The notes under the pieces: model-generated
The model's database searches: none
What the model saw: the letters and a program-made list of their open reading frames with translations, nothing else
Told to the model about the DNA's origin: nothing
Part shown: positions 10,539 to 19,924 of the stretch, one piece after another
Numbering within the stretch: the first letter of the stretch is position 1
Layout of the letters: each line of letters starts with the position of its first letter
Program-made: the position numbers and the translations under genes
DNA from: Polytrichum commune
Lineage: Eukaryota > Streptophyta > Polytrichopsida > Polytrichales > Polytrichaceae
Assembly (NCBI GenBank): GCA_950295325.1
Contig: CATNTY010000049.1
Location: 1-30,503, forward strand
Length of the DNA: 30,503 nt
Reading direction: 5' to 3'

Positions 10539-11765
10539 ATAACAATATACTTACCATTATAGGTTCACTCAATTGGGATCCCACGTGTGAGCGTTTCAAG
10601 AAAAAAACATCATGTTCACTTTGGACTCTTATCAAGTTTGGCATCTTGCTTTTGATGTTGAAACTTGAAATAATGAAGTTTGTGATCCTCAATTGCGAAC
10701 CGAACGAGACACTTTGTACATGATTCCAACAACCCAAAAAGCTTGTGGAGTTTGTAGTGCCCACAATTGAGCACATACTTTAATGGGAGCATGGGCGATA
10801 CAAATCGTCATCAAAAAGCAACGGGCCACCCCAAAGGGCCAAAGGGGTATCCTTGTCCTTCTTGCCAAGGTCGATTTGAGTTGGTTTGCATCAATCCAAA
10901 CCACATACAAGTCTCGGGTAAAGAGGCTCTTCATTCATGCGTGGTTGAGAAGTTGATGTTTCTTTCCATCTATCTTACTCAATAAGGCACTTCATTATTG
11001 GTTTTGGTGAACGGGGGGAGAAATTTGAACCAACTCGGTCGCTACCCTTATTTCTTTATTACAAACCAGCTATTCGTTGAATTGATTCAGTTATTCCTTG
11101 TATTACAACTTCAAATAATAATATATTTCAAAATATTGTTCGGTTCATTTCCCAACATTTTGATTTCGAACTAGTAGTTTGGGAAAACGAGTTGGTTGAT
11201 ATGTAACTAGTAGCCAATTCTCCCTATTCATTGATTGGTTCAAGCAAATATGCGATTGTGACACAATTGGTTGAAGGAAGCCATCCTTTATTAGGATCAA
11301 GTTGGTTAAATTTTAGGTGAGGAGTGAACAAAGCTTGAATGGATATTATTGTTGGTTTGCTTGCTTTCATTCATCCACTCTTGAAGATGCTAATGTTTGT
11401 TGGTGAGAAGGAGCAAATGAAGAACATGAGAATTGACATTGCTATTCATGTGAATTCAAGATTAACATGTTTGGAAGTGTTGAAGTGCCACTCATGTATT
11501 TCCTTGAGTGGTTTCTTTACTTTCAAGTACCTACATACATCATTTAATTTTTTTGAATATGTAGCAATATGCTATGGACTCTTTATAGGGAGTAGTTATT
11601 CACAGACTTTCCACCTTACAAGTACAAAAAAAGTAGAGGCAAGAACCTCACATATTCCATCTATTGGCTCCCATTAGACTAAACTGGGGGCTCCACCGCC
11701 CAATACTGCTATAAATGCATTGAGTTGTAGGCAATAAATGGTCCACGTCAATTTCACGTACTTAA
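10539..11765. other. Intergenic DNA with overlapping short frames, no gene called
   Basis: Between 10537 and 10985 several 70-80 codon frames overlap on both strands, and 11339-11677 holds a 112-codon plus-strand frame. None shows a recognisable domain or continuation. A decayed transposon protein is possible but I cannot support it. Confidence 0.4.
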
Positions 11766-11805
11766 GGGCCACTTTCCACACAGACCAAGAGCCGTGACCA
11801 TGGAA
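11766..11805 (+). mobile_element. MITE family A, solo left end (copy A3)
   Basis: Begins GGGCCACTTTCCACACAGA immediately after TAA and continues AAGAGCCGTGACCATG, matching the first 40 bases of A1 and A2. Similarity then stops abruptly, and no matching right end follows. This is a truncated insertion or a related element with a different interior. Confidence 0.6.
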
Positions 11806-12578
11806 ATCTAAGGTCCATGAAAATCATCTACTAGTGTTACAATGGGAAAAAGGAAAGTCAAATTTGTAATTGATGGGCCCTCAAGCTTGGTTTAAAGTGA
11901 AAGTGGGTCATGTTGAGGGAATCAAGTACTATATATGTTGAAAATGTCCAATATGTAGTACTCACACAAATAAAAATCCTATTGCAAGTTTCAACAACCT
12001 GACATTTGGGTGGGTCCAACACCAAAGAAACTCCAAAATTGAGTGATCATAGTGGTTGAGACCAAATCTTTGGGCCCAAGGACTTTACACTAGGGTCCAT
12101 GCCCAAGGTATGGAAAAATGAAGTGGCACCACTTTCTTGTGAAATCATAGTGGTCCCCCTGGTTTAGGATACACCTTAACCTCCGTAATGTCATCCTCCC
12201 TATGTCGCTCCCTCTCTTATATCCCAAAACCCTAGGGGATGGATGTGCTCATTTTAAATCTCCCCCCCCCCCTTGTTGTCATACTTTCCTTCCATATGTC
12301 ACATCTTTTGACATTAAAATAATCTACCAGAGAATTCAAATGACATGCTTGCACACATCACATTGTCATTATTGTCAATCTTGCAATGTTGATTTTGTAT
12401 TATTCCATAATGTCACATGCTACATTGATTCTCTATTATCACACATCCATGTTAACACTACATACCTCCTTGATATCATATGCACTTTGGTTGCCACACG
12501 TGTGATTTTAGGGAGGCTAGAGTGTACCGATCTTGAATCCAAAAGCAAGATCCATGTAAGGGGTATTTTGAACCCACA
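11806..12578. other. Intergenic DNA with a short C tract
   Basis: A C10 run lies at about 12262-12271. A 158-codon plus-strand frame (12202-12678) runs across this stretch into the neighbouring MITE, which argues against it being a gene. Nothing else recognised. Confidence 0.45.
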
Positions 12579-12586
12579 ATTTTTGG

Positions 12587-12827
12587 AGGGAGGTAATTAT
12601 CGCATACAAGCATACCTCTCATCCATTGAACATAACAACTTGATCCCATGTAAGTTTGATTTGTTCCAAATGACTTGAACTAGACTAATCCATGGCCTTT
12701 AGAACTATTTTCGGTGTTGAATAGACTACAAATAATAACATTTGGGCTGCATACTATTCCAAAGCGTTTATGTTGGATGAATGAGAAGTATTTTTGTATG
12801 CAATAGTTCCCTCTCTCTCTCCATTTT
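12587..12827. mobile_element. MITE family E, copy E1
   Basis: About 241 bp with imperfect long TIRs. The left end carries TCGCATACAAGCATACC then TCTCATCCATTGAACATA. The right end carries the complement-like TGTTGGATGAATGAGAAG then TTTTTGTATGCAATAG, before a CT-rich tail. The same end pairs occur at E2, E3, E4 and E5. ATTTTTGG flanks both sides (12579-12586 and 12828-12835), an 8-bp candidate target duplication, but it is T-rich and not reproduced in the other copies. No coding capacity; superfamily undecided. Confidence 0.7.
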
Positions 12828-13048
12828 ATTTTTGGGACCTAGACTCTAATATAAACCCACCCTTAGCCCCCAAACGCTTAGAATTCGTAGCACAAGGGGA
12901 GGTCCATTTTTATTGGGGGGATGAGGTTAGCTAAGAACCAAGCTCAAAAATTCTTTGGGATGGCTCTTCATGGAACCTCCTAACAATGAATGGGGAGAAC
13001 CAACCCCTACTTACAAATGAAGTGGTTGAGTTTGAGAAAGAGCCGGTC

Positions 13049-13170
13049 AAAGGTCCAAGATGACACTAAACTACCGGATGACAGTGAAGAGGTACCCAAA
13101 ACTGAACGGAGTGGTTGGCGATTCGATTCCCGACTATGAAATCTTCTCTCTACTTGACGGAAAAACTAGC
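13049..13170 (+). mobile_element. SINE-like element, copy 2
   Basis: Collinear with 1937-2060: AAAGGTCCAAGATGAC start, ACAGTGAAGAGGTACCC in the A-box region, and GATTCGATTCCCG at 13120-13132 as B box, closest to the canonical GGTTCGANTCC. It then runs GAAATCTTCTCTC and ends in GACGGAAAAAC. The A tail is shorter than in copy 1. Confidence 0.5.
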
Positions 13171-13439
13171 CATGTGTTCAAAAACACCTCTTGTATTCTT
13201 AAAAAAGAAAGAAAAACAACTGGTTAAAGTTCTAGATTCTTTTTTAAAGTACGATCATTTCAGAAGATTCTATAGAGCATACCTCACATTTATTTTTTAA
13301 AAAACCAAAAGATCACAACACGTGGACTAGGATTTTGACTGATTATGCTCAAAAATCTTCCCAAACACTACCTACTAGGAGTTAAGTGTTGTACAACTAC
13401 ACAATAATAGTATAGTTTTTGATGCCAAAGCATCCAAAA

Positions 13440-13470
<31 letters not shown>

Positions 13471-13472
13471 TT
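13440..13472. repeat. (CTTT)n microsatellite
   Basis: About eight CTTT units followed by a pyrimidine-rich stretch. Confidence 0.95.
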
Positions 13473-13827
13473 CTCCCCTTTCCCTTGGACACCCTTGCCC
13501 TTGCTTGTTGTCTTTACAACTTGGAACATTTGGACAAAACGCCAACTGCTTCACATAAAATTAAGTAACGGGAGCATGCATTGACTGACTGTTGGTTGCC
13601 CACCCATTGTTGTACAGCCAAAGGGATTAGAATAAAAGTGTACCTTTCGTTCCCATGGTGAAATTATCGGGAACTTTCTAGTTCAAAATTACCTTCTAAT
13701 GTCCAATTCAACGTTTGAGACTAGCACAACTTATTTCCAACTCCCTAACTTATAGTGGGCAAACAAATTCAGTCATTGGATCGGATTGGAAGCTGTCTCA
13801 TCCAATTTTGAGAACGGAGCTATATTT

Positions 13828-13952
13828 CGAGCATATAAGTCCAATCTCATTGTAATTAATACGTGTCATTTTGGTGTACACATACAATTATAGATGTTGT
13901 CATACACCACTCATATATAGGTGTCAAAAATAAACAAGAGTGACAACATAAG
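13828..13952 (+). repeat. Dispersed repeat family C, copy 5
   Basis: Reads GAGCATATAAGTCCAATCTC, ACGTGTCATTTTGGTGTAC, GTCATACACCACTCATATA, TAGGTGTC and AACAAGAGTGACAACATAAG. One of the more complete copies. Similarity to the first copy also appears upstream, at about 13765-13805. Confidence 0.6.
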
Positions 13953-14370
13953 GTTCACAAGTCTTAGCATTGAAGTCTCTAAATTAAACAATGAAATGCG
14001 CATGTGTAGATTAGTGCTAACATTTGCTTCTCGAGGTAACAAATATTAATGAAATGTCTCACTGTCCACGTGTACGATTGGCATCTTTTGGTGGTCACAA
14101 AATATGACACGAATTGACATTTACTTTAAGTGACAATGCCATGACATTATAAGCCCACGAGGATGTGATTGCTATCGCGTTTCCTGGTGTATGGACAAGG
14201 CATGTCGGGTTGTGAACATAGACGAGAAAAAATGATCACAAACAATAACACTTCTCATCCATCCAACATAAAAAATTTGACCCCAATAAGTTTATTGCCG
14301 ATTAATCTTGAATCACTTGACTTGGACTAATTTTTGGACCTTTGAAGCTAGTTTAGGTGTTGAATGAATC

Positions 14371-14934
14371 CACGGGTAGATCACTTAGTGCATTTTAAAA
14401 ACGACGTGCGGCATAATATAGAAAGGATTAAAATCATTTGAAATAAAAATTATAAAGGAATTCCAAATAATGAAGGGGCCATTAAATGTAGACAATCCCA
14501 TTATAAGTAAGTTAGATGGACATAAAACGTGGGCCATTATTTTTTTGTAAAATTCATATAGGGGCTGAAGATAAGGATCCTAGAAGGTATGTTTAGTATG
14601 TTTGCTATGGTCTCCTATGTGTTTTCTTCATGACTTTGTTTGCAATGGTATTACTGCTTGCACCCTTCTTTGTTTCCATGCTTTCCCTCAACACTTGTCA
14701 ATTGCGTTAGGAAGTAGATTAGCTTTTATTACTTAAAAGGAATATAGAGTACAAAAAATTGCAGTGACTTGGACAATATAAGTAATGGAAGGGTGCAAAC
14801 AAATGGGCCATTTTTGAAATTTAAGTAATTATGCGGAGGCTTTAATTCAGCCCTTGAAGGTAAATAGCCCCAAAACAAAAAAAAACCCCAGCCGTACGTG
14901 GTGCACAAAAATGCCTTAGAGTGATCTACCCGTG
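14371..14934. mobile_element. hAT-like non-autonomous element H2
   Basis: A 564-bp insertion with TIRs CACGGGTAGATCACT at the left and the complement AGTGATCTACCCGTG at the right; weaker pairing continues inward for about 45 bases (GCATTTT, then a CACGTRCGGC-like block). AATGAATC flanks it on both sides (14363-14370 and 14935-14942), an exact 8-bp target duplication, the mark of hAT transposases. There is no transposase frame inside. The host is family E copy E3. Confidence 0.85.
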
Positions 14935-14941
14935 AATGAAT

Positions 14942-14973
14942 CCCCCCCCCCCCCCCCCCAAAAAAAAAAAAAA
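14942..14973. repeat. C18 then A14 homopolymer junction
   Basis: Eighteen C followed by fourteen A, then AAAAGATA-type repeats to about 15000. It abuts the right target duplication of H2. Runs like this are error-prone in assemblies, so exact lengths are uncertain. Confidence 0.9.
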
Positions 14974-15373
14974 GAAGAAGATAAAAGATAAAAGATAAAA
15001 GAAAGTTATCAATGATGGATGAATGAGAGAAACCCTTGTATGTGAAAAATTTGTCTTGCCTTTGCATGTGGCCCAACATGCCTTGCTTATGTGCCAAGAA
15101 GAGCAAGGCATTTACATCCTCGAGGGCCTCTAATGTGAGGGAAGTGATTGTGATTATTAAGTATAGATACAAAGAAAATCACGAGGAATTCCCTTTAAGT
15201 TAACCGTAATCAAAGTATTCGGCAGTTACAACACGCGCTTGGCAACAAAAAGCATGTTTCCTCCGACAACGATGTATGAAGAGTCACATGTTCTTAGTGA
15301 CCGACCTTGATGGCTTAACTTAGAGTGTGTTTCAAGAGACGATTAAGTTAGTGTGTACGTCTTTCAAATTCAT

Positions 15374-15473
15374 TAATAGTAAGAATATGTAGCATTGTGT
15401 TATTCCAAATGATATGTGATTCCTAATAGTAAGAATATGTAGCATTTTTTTATTCCAAATGATAAGTGACTCT
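15374..15473. repeat. 50-bp tandem duplication
   Basis: Two adjacent units with exact 50-bp spacing share TAATAGTAAGAATATGTAGC and TTATTCCAAATGATA, with only a few differences, so the duplication is fairly recent. Confidence 0.92.
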
Positions 15474-15580
15474 TAATACAATATTTAGTGTAGTCCTAGT
15501 GGGTACACCAATTTGGCTATTGAGGTATTAAGAACAAGCATGTATATTTCATCCAAGGATTATTATTTGAACCTCCTAAA

Positions 15581-15615
15581 CACTCATGAAGCCCAATTCG
15601 GGCTTCCCATGAGTG
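15581..15615. repeat. Short hairpin
   Basis: CACTCATG-AAGCCC pairs with GGGCTT-CC-CATGAGTG around a five-base AATTC loop. Function unknown. Confidence 0.75.
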
Positions 15616-16091
15616 CGGGGGTTTGAAATTGTACAATGTGAAGTACATCATGATGTGACTTTTTGGTAGATAGTGATATCTTGTTGTCTTTGAGGACAAT
15701 AATTCTTCACATCCACACAATGAGACTTGGAAGTTGGAAAGAGTTCGATGAAGAGTTTGTACCTTCTAATATAAAGTTGGGTTACGTGATTAGGATGACA
15801 TTTTTATAATATATCACAGTCAATGTAGTTGTGAGCGAGGAGTTGATCACCACCGCCTAGTTCTGACACCATCATTCTGGCTGTAATAGTGTGAAAAGTG
15901 GTGGGCCAACATCTCTTTCTCAACGTAATCCCCACCAATTTCACAGTTGGAACCGGACGGAAAGTTTGGTGTGATTGAGGCAAGAGTTGTGGCATGGGTA
16001 GCCTTGAACAAAAATAGAATTTGATCCATGTAAAGTGTCAAACATGTTTTGGGACTACCATATCAAACCTATATTGATGTATGTAGTTCAA

Positions 16092-16213
16092 TTGCATAAT
16101 CCAATATCATTATGAGACGTGTCTTTTCGAAGTTCATCCTTAACACCAAGCCTTGTCATATTTACCGCTCAATTATAGGTGTCCAATTAACAAGAGTGAT
16201 CACATAAGGCCCA
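16092..16213 (+). repeat. Dispersed repeat family C, copy 6
   Basis: Blocks CATAATCCAATATCATTATG, GACGTGTCTTTTCG, CCTTGTCATATTTACC, CAATTATAGGTGTC and AACAAGAGTGATCACATAAG are in family order. Confidence 0.6.
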
Positions 16214-17053
16214 CCTACTTTACTCAAAGTGGTTCTCATCTACGGTGTCTCCGGTTCAAAAACATCAATTTCGAGGATCATTCTTAATAGTCAACAACTT
16301 TAAACTAAACACCGGCTAATGAGTCCCAATTTGGGTCACCAACTCCCTCTTCTCACTACCACTTAAAAATCTATGGTGTTTTGTATGATCATGCCTCCAC
16401 ATCAACGGTAAAAATACATACCCAACTCTTTCTTCCATGCTAACTTAGTGGTTGATCTAGACTTGAAAATCTATTGATGTACCCTCCTTGGTCAATGCAC
16501 ATTATTGTAATGAATTTTGTTGCATGTACCTGGTCGTCACACAATCCATAGAAAATGTCACAAATACAATGATGGTTTCATCCGCTAGAGTACTGTAGAG
16601 GGCTCTCTATTCCAACATAAAATAATGATTTTCCCTTCAAAATTTGCCACATGTAAATTCACATTTGCCCCACGTGAAAACTACCTTCTAATGCATGTAA
16701 AGATGAAATAGGAAGCCCTCTACAAGTAGACAAATGCAGGTTTCTTCATGTGACACTTCTTCATTCACCAAAAGGTCCTTGGTTTTGTATATTGCCCAGA
16801 GTAATTTACATATTACACGCATGTAAATGTCATGTTCGCGGGCTTCTAAAGAACGGTTGGGAATGAATCTACAAACAAGCACATCACCATTGGTGGAGAC
16901 AGAGTTCAAGGCTCATTTGCAAAACTTCACAAATAAAAATCACTAATTCTATAAGAAATTTGTCCTTCTATCTTTTCGAAGAGCTCTTTGAAGAAAAAAT
17001 TTAAAAGCCAAAAGACATCATTAATTATTGACCACCCCTCTTGTCGTGTGCTT
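16214..17053. other. Intergenic DNA, nothing recognised
   Basis: No repeat, hairpin or domain seen. The short minus-strand frame at 16688-16909 has no recognisable content. Confidence 0.45.
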
Positions 17054-17054
17054 A

Positions 17055-17120
<66 letters not shown>
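17054..17120. repeat. Compound (TA)n(GA)n microsatellite
   Basis: About eleven TA units run directly into about twenty-two AG units. Frames through it give Ile-Tyr, Arg-Glu or Leu-Ser runs and are artefacts. Confidence 0.96.
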
Positions 17121-17122
<2 letters not shown>

Positions 17123-17470
17123 GACCAAAGCCACAACTCAAATGTATTATTGAGGTTGGTTTACAAAGCATGCCAGGTTGAGGGACAAGGCATCATGTTG
17201 GGTGTGAGACGTTTGTTAAATGTACATTTTGAGAAACACACACCCACAACGGTGATTTGACCACGCTGGTTTAGATCAAAGATCGTGTGTTATTGGGGTT
17301 GTCATATATGCTTATTATTTATCTCTTTAAAGAACTTGTTTTGCAATGCGCACACATACAAAACATTACTAAGTTATGTGCAACATTTGTGGGTCTGGGG
17401 TGAAATTGAATCATCCTTTATTCATCTTCATTGTTGAATATGGGAGGCTCAATGATAACTAAGAACCACC

Positions 17471-17646
17471 TAGCATTATTAAGTAGTGTGTGTTTGTTCA
17501 TTCGAGCCCTAAGAATATAACCATGGGATGCCCCAACCTAGTGCAAGGAGACTCAAATCAAGTCTGCATTTGCACTGGGTTGGGGCATCCCATGGTCATA
17601 TTCTCAAGGCCCACATGAACAAACGCACCATGCTTAATAATGTTAT
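17471..17646. repeat. Long inverted repeat (hairpin), arms about 75 bp
   Basis: Arm 17471-17546 is complementary to 17570-17646 around a loop of roughly 23 bases. The innermost part, CCATGGGATGCCCCAACC with flanks, pairs almost perfectly. Further out, TTTGTTCAT and ATTATTAAG blocks still pair. No transposon-type end or target duplication is visible. The minus-strand right arm overlaps a peptide resembling PPR repeats, and the left arm encodes a decayed version of the same peptide, so this may be an inverted duplication of a gene fragment. Confidence 0.85.
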
Positions 17647-17743
17647 GGACCACATGTCCGTAGACTCTTGCTTCAATATGATTTAAATGTTTCCATTGAA
17701 AGTATGCTTGTACCAACTCACAAGTACTTGCAATTGCAATCAA
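17558..17743 (-). pseudogene. Possible pentatricopeptide-repeat (PPR) gene fragment
   Basis: PPR proteins bind organellar RNA. The minus strand reads IAIASTCELVQAYFQWKHL, then ARVYGHVVHNIIKHGAFVHV and GLENMTMGC. This resembles the land-plant PLS-type PPR pattern (..SACAELGAL..G..VHGHVIKHGF...VGNALVNMYMKCG). Upstream codons hit stops, so only about one and a half repeats remain. The left arm of the overlapping hairpin translates on the plus strand to a broken copy (FVHS..., NITMGCPN). The match is by eye and short; chance similarity is a real alternative. Confidence 0.3.
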
Positions 17744-17759
17744 TAAGCAAGGCTCATTA

Positions 17760-18467
17760 CTTTATAATACTATAGTCCACCTCCTCATTGCATTGTCCCC
17801 ATGCCATTGTCATCATATCATCCGTGTCTAGGAGCCATAGGTTGGGGTGGGGTAGATTATATTGAACCAAATTATTCTCCGCACTTAGTTAGATTGAGAA
17901 CACTCATGGCACACTAAGGTGGATGAGGCTAATGTGGACACCTTCAATTCTGTGGAGTCATCTAGCTGATGGATTTTGAGCATTCGAAGCTTGAGCATGA
18001 TAGCCACTGTGGATCAAGACCACAAAATTTGAAATTGTTGAAATAAGAGTTGAGGAAGGTGTTGATCTATGCTCTGAAATCAAAGATTCTATGCTTTCTA
18101 GTCTTGTATTATAGGGGAAAACTCTTTTTATTGTTCAATGTTGTGTAAGTGGACGACATCATTAGCATATTTTGCATGAGTCATTTGACAATGAAAACCA
18201 AGTTACATGTCAATATCGGCTATGTCATGTCTCTAAAGTGGTCACGGGTAAGTTAAAATGTTGCCAAATTGGCTTTTCATTATAGAATACCCATAATACA
18301 AGTTGGTCGGCACCTCACAACCACTTGCCGCCTCCTCATTTGCCCACCTTGCCCACAAAAATTAGTTGCGTCATAGCTCAATTAATAACACTCTTGATTA
18401 TGGATGATGGTGGGTGTAGTTTGATTTATGTGAAGGTGACTAACCCAAATATCATAAAGGCGGCGAC
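17760..18467. other. Intergenic DNA, nothing recognised
   Basis: No continuation of the PPR-like peptide was found on the minus strand here. No repeat noticed. Confidence 0.45.
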
Positions 18468-18469
18468 TA

Positions 18470-19439
18470 CTGTACGTTAAGGGCAGCTTCGGCACAAAAT
18501 AATTCTAAAAATAGACGCCGAAAATTTTGGAAAATTATTGACTTTTTTTGCCGAATATAAAATTAATTAATTTTCAAAATTGCCGAAAAGTAAGACATTT
18601 TAACTTCTCACTAGAATTTTACTTACACTGGAAGCATATATGAATTCTGATGGAGAGAAGGTGCTCATTTTGTAATCAAGCTCACTTACATTAGTCCACA
18701 AAGAATATGGGTTAAGAAGTAGCAAGACTCTAAGTGAGGCTTTTCAAATGTGTTGTACACAATTTTTTGGAGTCCAATTGAGCATAGAAGATGAAGTTTT
18801 ATAGAATTTTGTCCAACTAACAAAAGTTGAGAAATCAAGTAATCTTCCACCCCCAACAAGTTTTGTGTCAAAATAAATCTTTATGCAAAAGATATGGACA
18901 AAACATTGCAGCCGTGTAAAGATCAAAAAATTAAAATGCGTTCATAACAGTTTTTCGGAGCTCATTTGTGCATAGAAGATCAACTTTTTTGGAATTTTGT
19001 TGCTCTATGAAAAGTTTAGAAATCAAGTAATCTTTCACCTCCAACAAATTTTATGTCATTTGAAGACTCTATGCAAAAGTTATGCGTGTTATAAAAATGA
19101 AGTCTAACTAGGTGCTTCACCTCAAACTTTACATATCCCATATGCATTGTTGAACACAACTCCACTCTACTTGTATAAAGCACAGAGCATTCTCAACTCT
19201 TCACAAAATCGTGAAAGATTTATATCTTTTGTAAAACTCTTCACACAAATTGTGAAATCGTGAATAAACATTCTTGTTTACCGTTAGGTAATAACTTCTT
19301 TGATGTATGCCGAAATTGCATTATTAAACTATTTAAAATGCCGAAATTTTTAGTAATTTTTTTTTTCCTGCCGAACACTGTTTTTTTACTTTTAATAATT
19401 ATTCGGCAAGAGAGCGCCGAAGCTGCCCTTAACGTACGG
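18470..19439. mobile_element. 970-bp TIR element of uncertain superfamily
   Basis: The ends are perfect 22-bp inverted repeats (18472-18493 and 19416-19437) containing TTAAGGGCAGCTTCGGC, extendable to CTGTACG/CGTACGG with one mismatch. TA flanks each side (18468-18469, 19440-19441), allowing a Tc1/mariner-like 2-bp duplication. Alternatively TTAA is duplicated around GGGCAGC ends. Short TGCCGAA/TTCGGCA motifs recur near both ends on both strands, as in transposons with subterminal transposase-binding sites. Inside lies a diverged 187-bp tandem duplication. No transposase frame. Confidence 0.8.
18765..19100. repeat. Diverged 187-bp tandem duplication inside the TIR element
   Basis: GCATAGAAGATGAAGTTTT at about 18782 recurs as GCATAGAAGATCAACTTTT at about 18969. 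TTGAGAAATCAAGTAATCTT, CCAACAAGTTTTGTGTCA and TATGCAAAAGATATG also recur at about the same offset. Confidence 0.8.
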
Positions 19440-19527
19440 TATATCACCGTGTATTACTCACCCACCGAATTAAAGGGAATGTACTGCCAATAACGAGCCA
19501 AAATAGGTGTCTGATTAAGGAAGCTAA

Positions 19528-19921
19528 GAGCATCCTCAGTCGGTCTAGGTAAAGCTCACTGCAAACCAAAACCTATCTTTTGACTGACCTAAAATTAGAA
19601 ACTGAAATTACCATCATTAGAAGCACACCTAAATAAACGTGAGATATTTCTCAAGAAAAAAGAATTGTAAAAATTTGACGTAGGTGAAATCCCTCATTGA
19701 AAACACCACATTTTCAAAATTTAGAGGGAGTGCACCAAATCTTGCTTAAAAATGGAAAGATCCTCCCACACTCCCTCCAAATTTTTGACATTTAGAGGGA
19801 GTGTGGGAGGATCTTTCCATTTTTAAGCAAGATTTGGTGCACTCCCTCTAAATTTTGAGCATTTTAAGCAAGATAGGTCTTGGTTTGCAGTGAGCTTTAC
19901 CTAGACCGACTGAGGATGCTC
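19528..19921. mobile_element. PIF/Harbinger-like MITE (394 bp) with 52-bp TIRs
   Basis: Left end GAGCATCCTCAGTCGGTCT and onward to ACCTATCTT (19528-19579) is the inverted copy of 19870-19921 with a single mismatch. TAA flanks both sides (19525-19527, 19922-19924), the 3-bp duplication typical of PIF/Harbinger (Tourist) MITEs. Its interior contains a second, near-perfect inverted repeat listed separately, not concentric with the TIRs. Nearly identical ends suggest recent movement. No coding capacity. Confidence 0.9.
19714..19858. repeat. Near-perfect 69-bp hairpin inside the MITE
   Basis: 19714-19782 pairs with 19790-19858 around a 7-base loop, with about one mismatch (19778 against 19794). 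Arms contain GAGGGAGTGCACCAAATC and GGAAAGATCCTCCCACAC. A transcript through it would be long double-stranded RNA, a plausible template for Dicer-like enzymes. Expression is unknown. Confidence 0.93.
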
Positions 19922-19924
19922 TAA

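Larger units (their letters stand above)
14224..15048. mobile_element. MITE family E, copy E3, split by a nested hAT-like element
   Basis: The left part (14224-14370) aligns with E1: CATCCATCCAACATAA, then TTGACCCCAATAAG, GACTTGGACTAA and GGTGTTGAAT in the same order. After the 564-bp insertion and a C18/A14 run, 15012-15048 reads GATGGATGAATGAGAGAAAC then CCTTGTATG, the family's right end. Removing the insertion and one target duplication leaves about 253 bp, close to the 235-245 bp of the other family E members. Confidence 0.6.
15049..16091. other. Intergenic DNA with a 50-bp duplication and a small hairpin
   Basis: Otherwise unexplained. The two structures in it, at 15374-15473 and 15581-15615, are listed separately. 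Confidence 0.45.

Noticed and set aside
12202-12678. 158-codon plus-strand open frame, the longest in the window
   Set aside because: It runs from low-complexity DNA into MITE copy E1, has no recognisable domain, and its His- and Cys-rich composition looks like random AT-rich DNA.
14729-15172. 147-codon minus-strand open frame
   Set aside because: It crosses the H2 border, the poly-C/poly-A tract (giving Gly and Phe runs) and E3, so it is a chance frame through stacked transposons.
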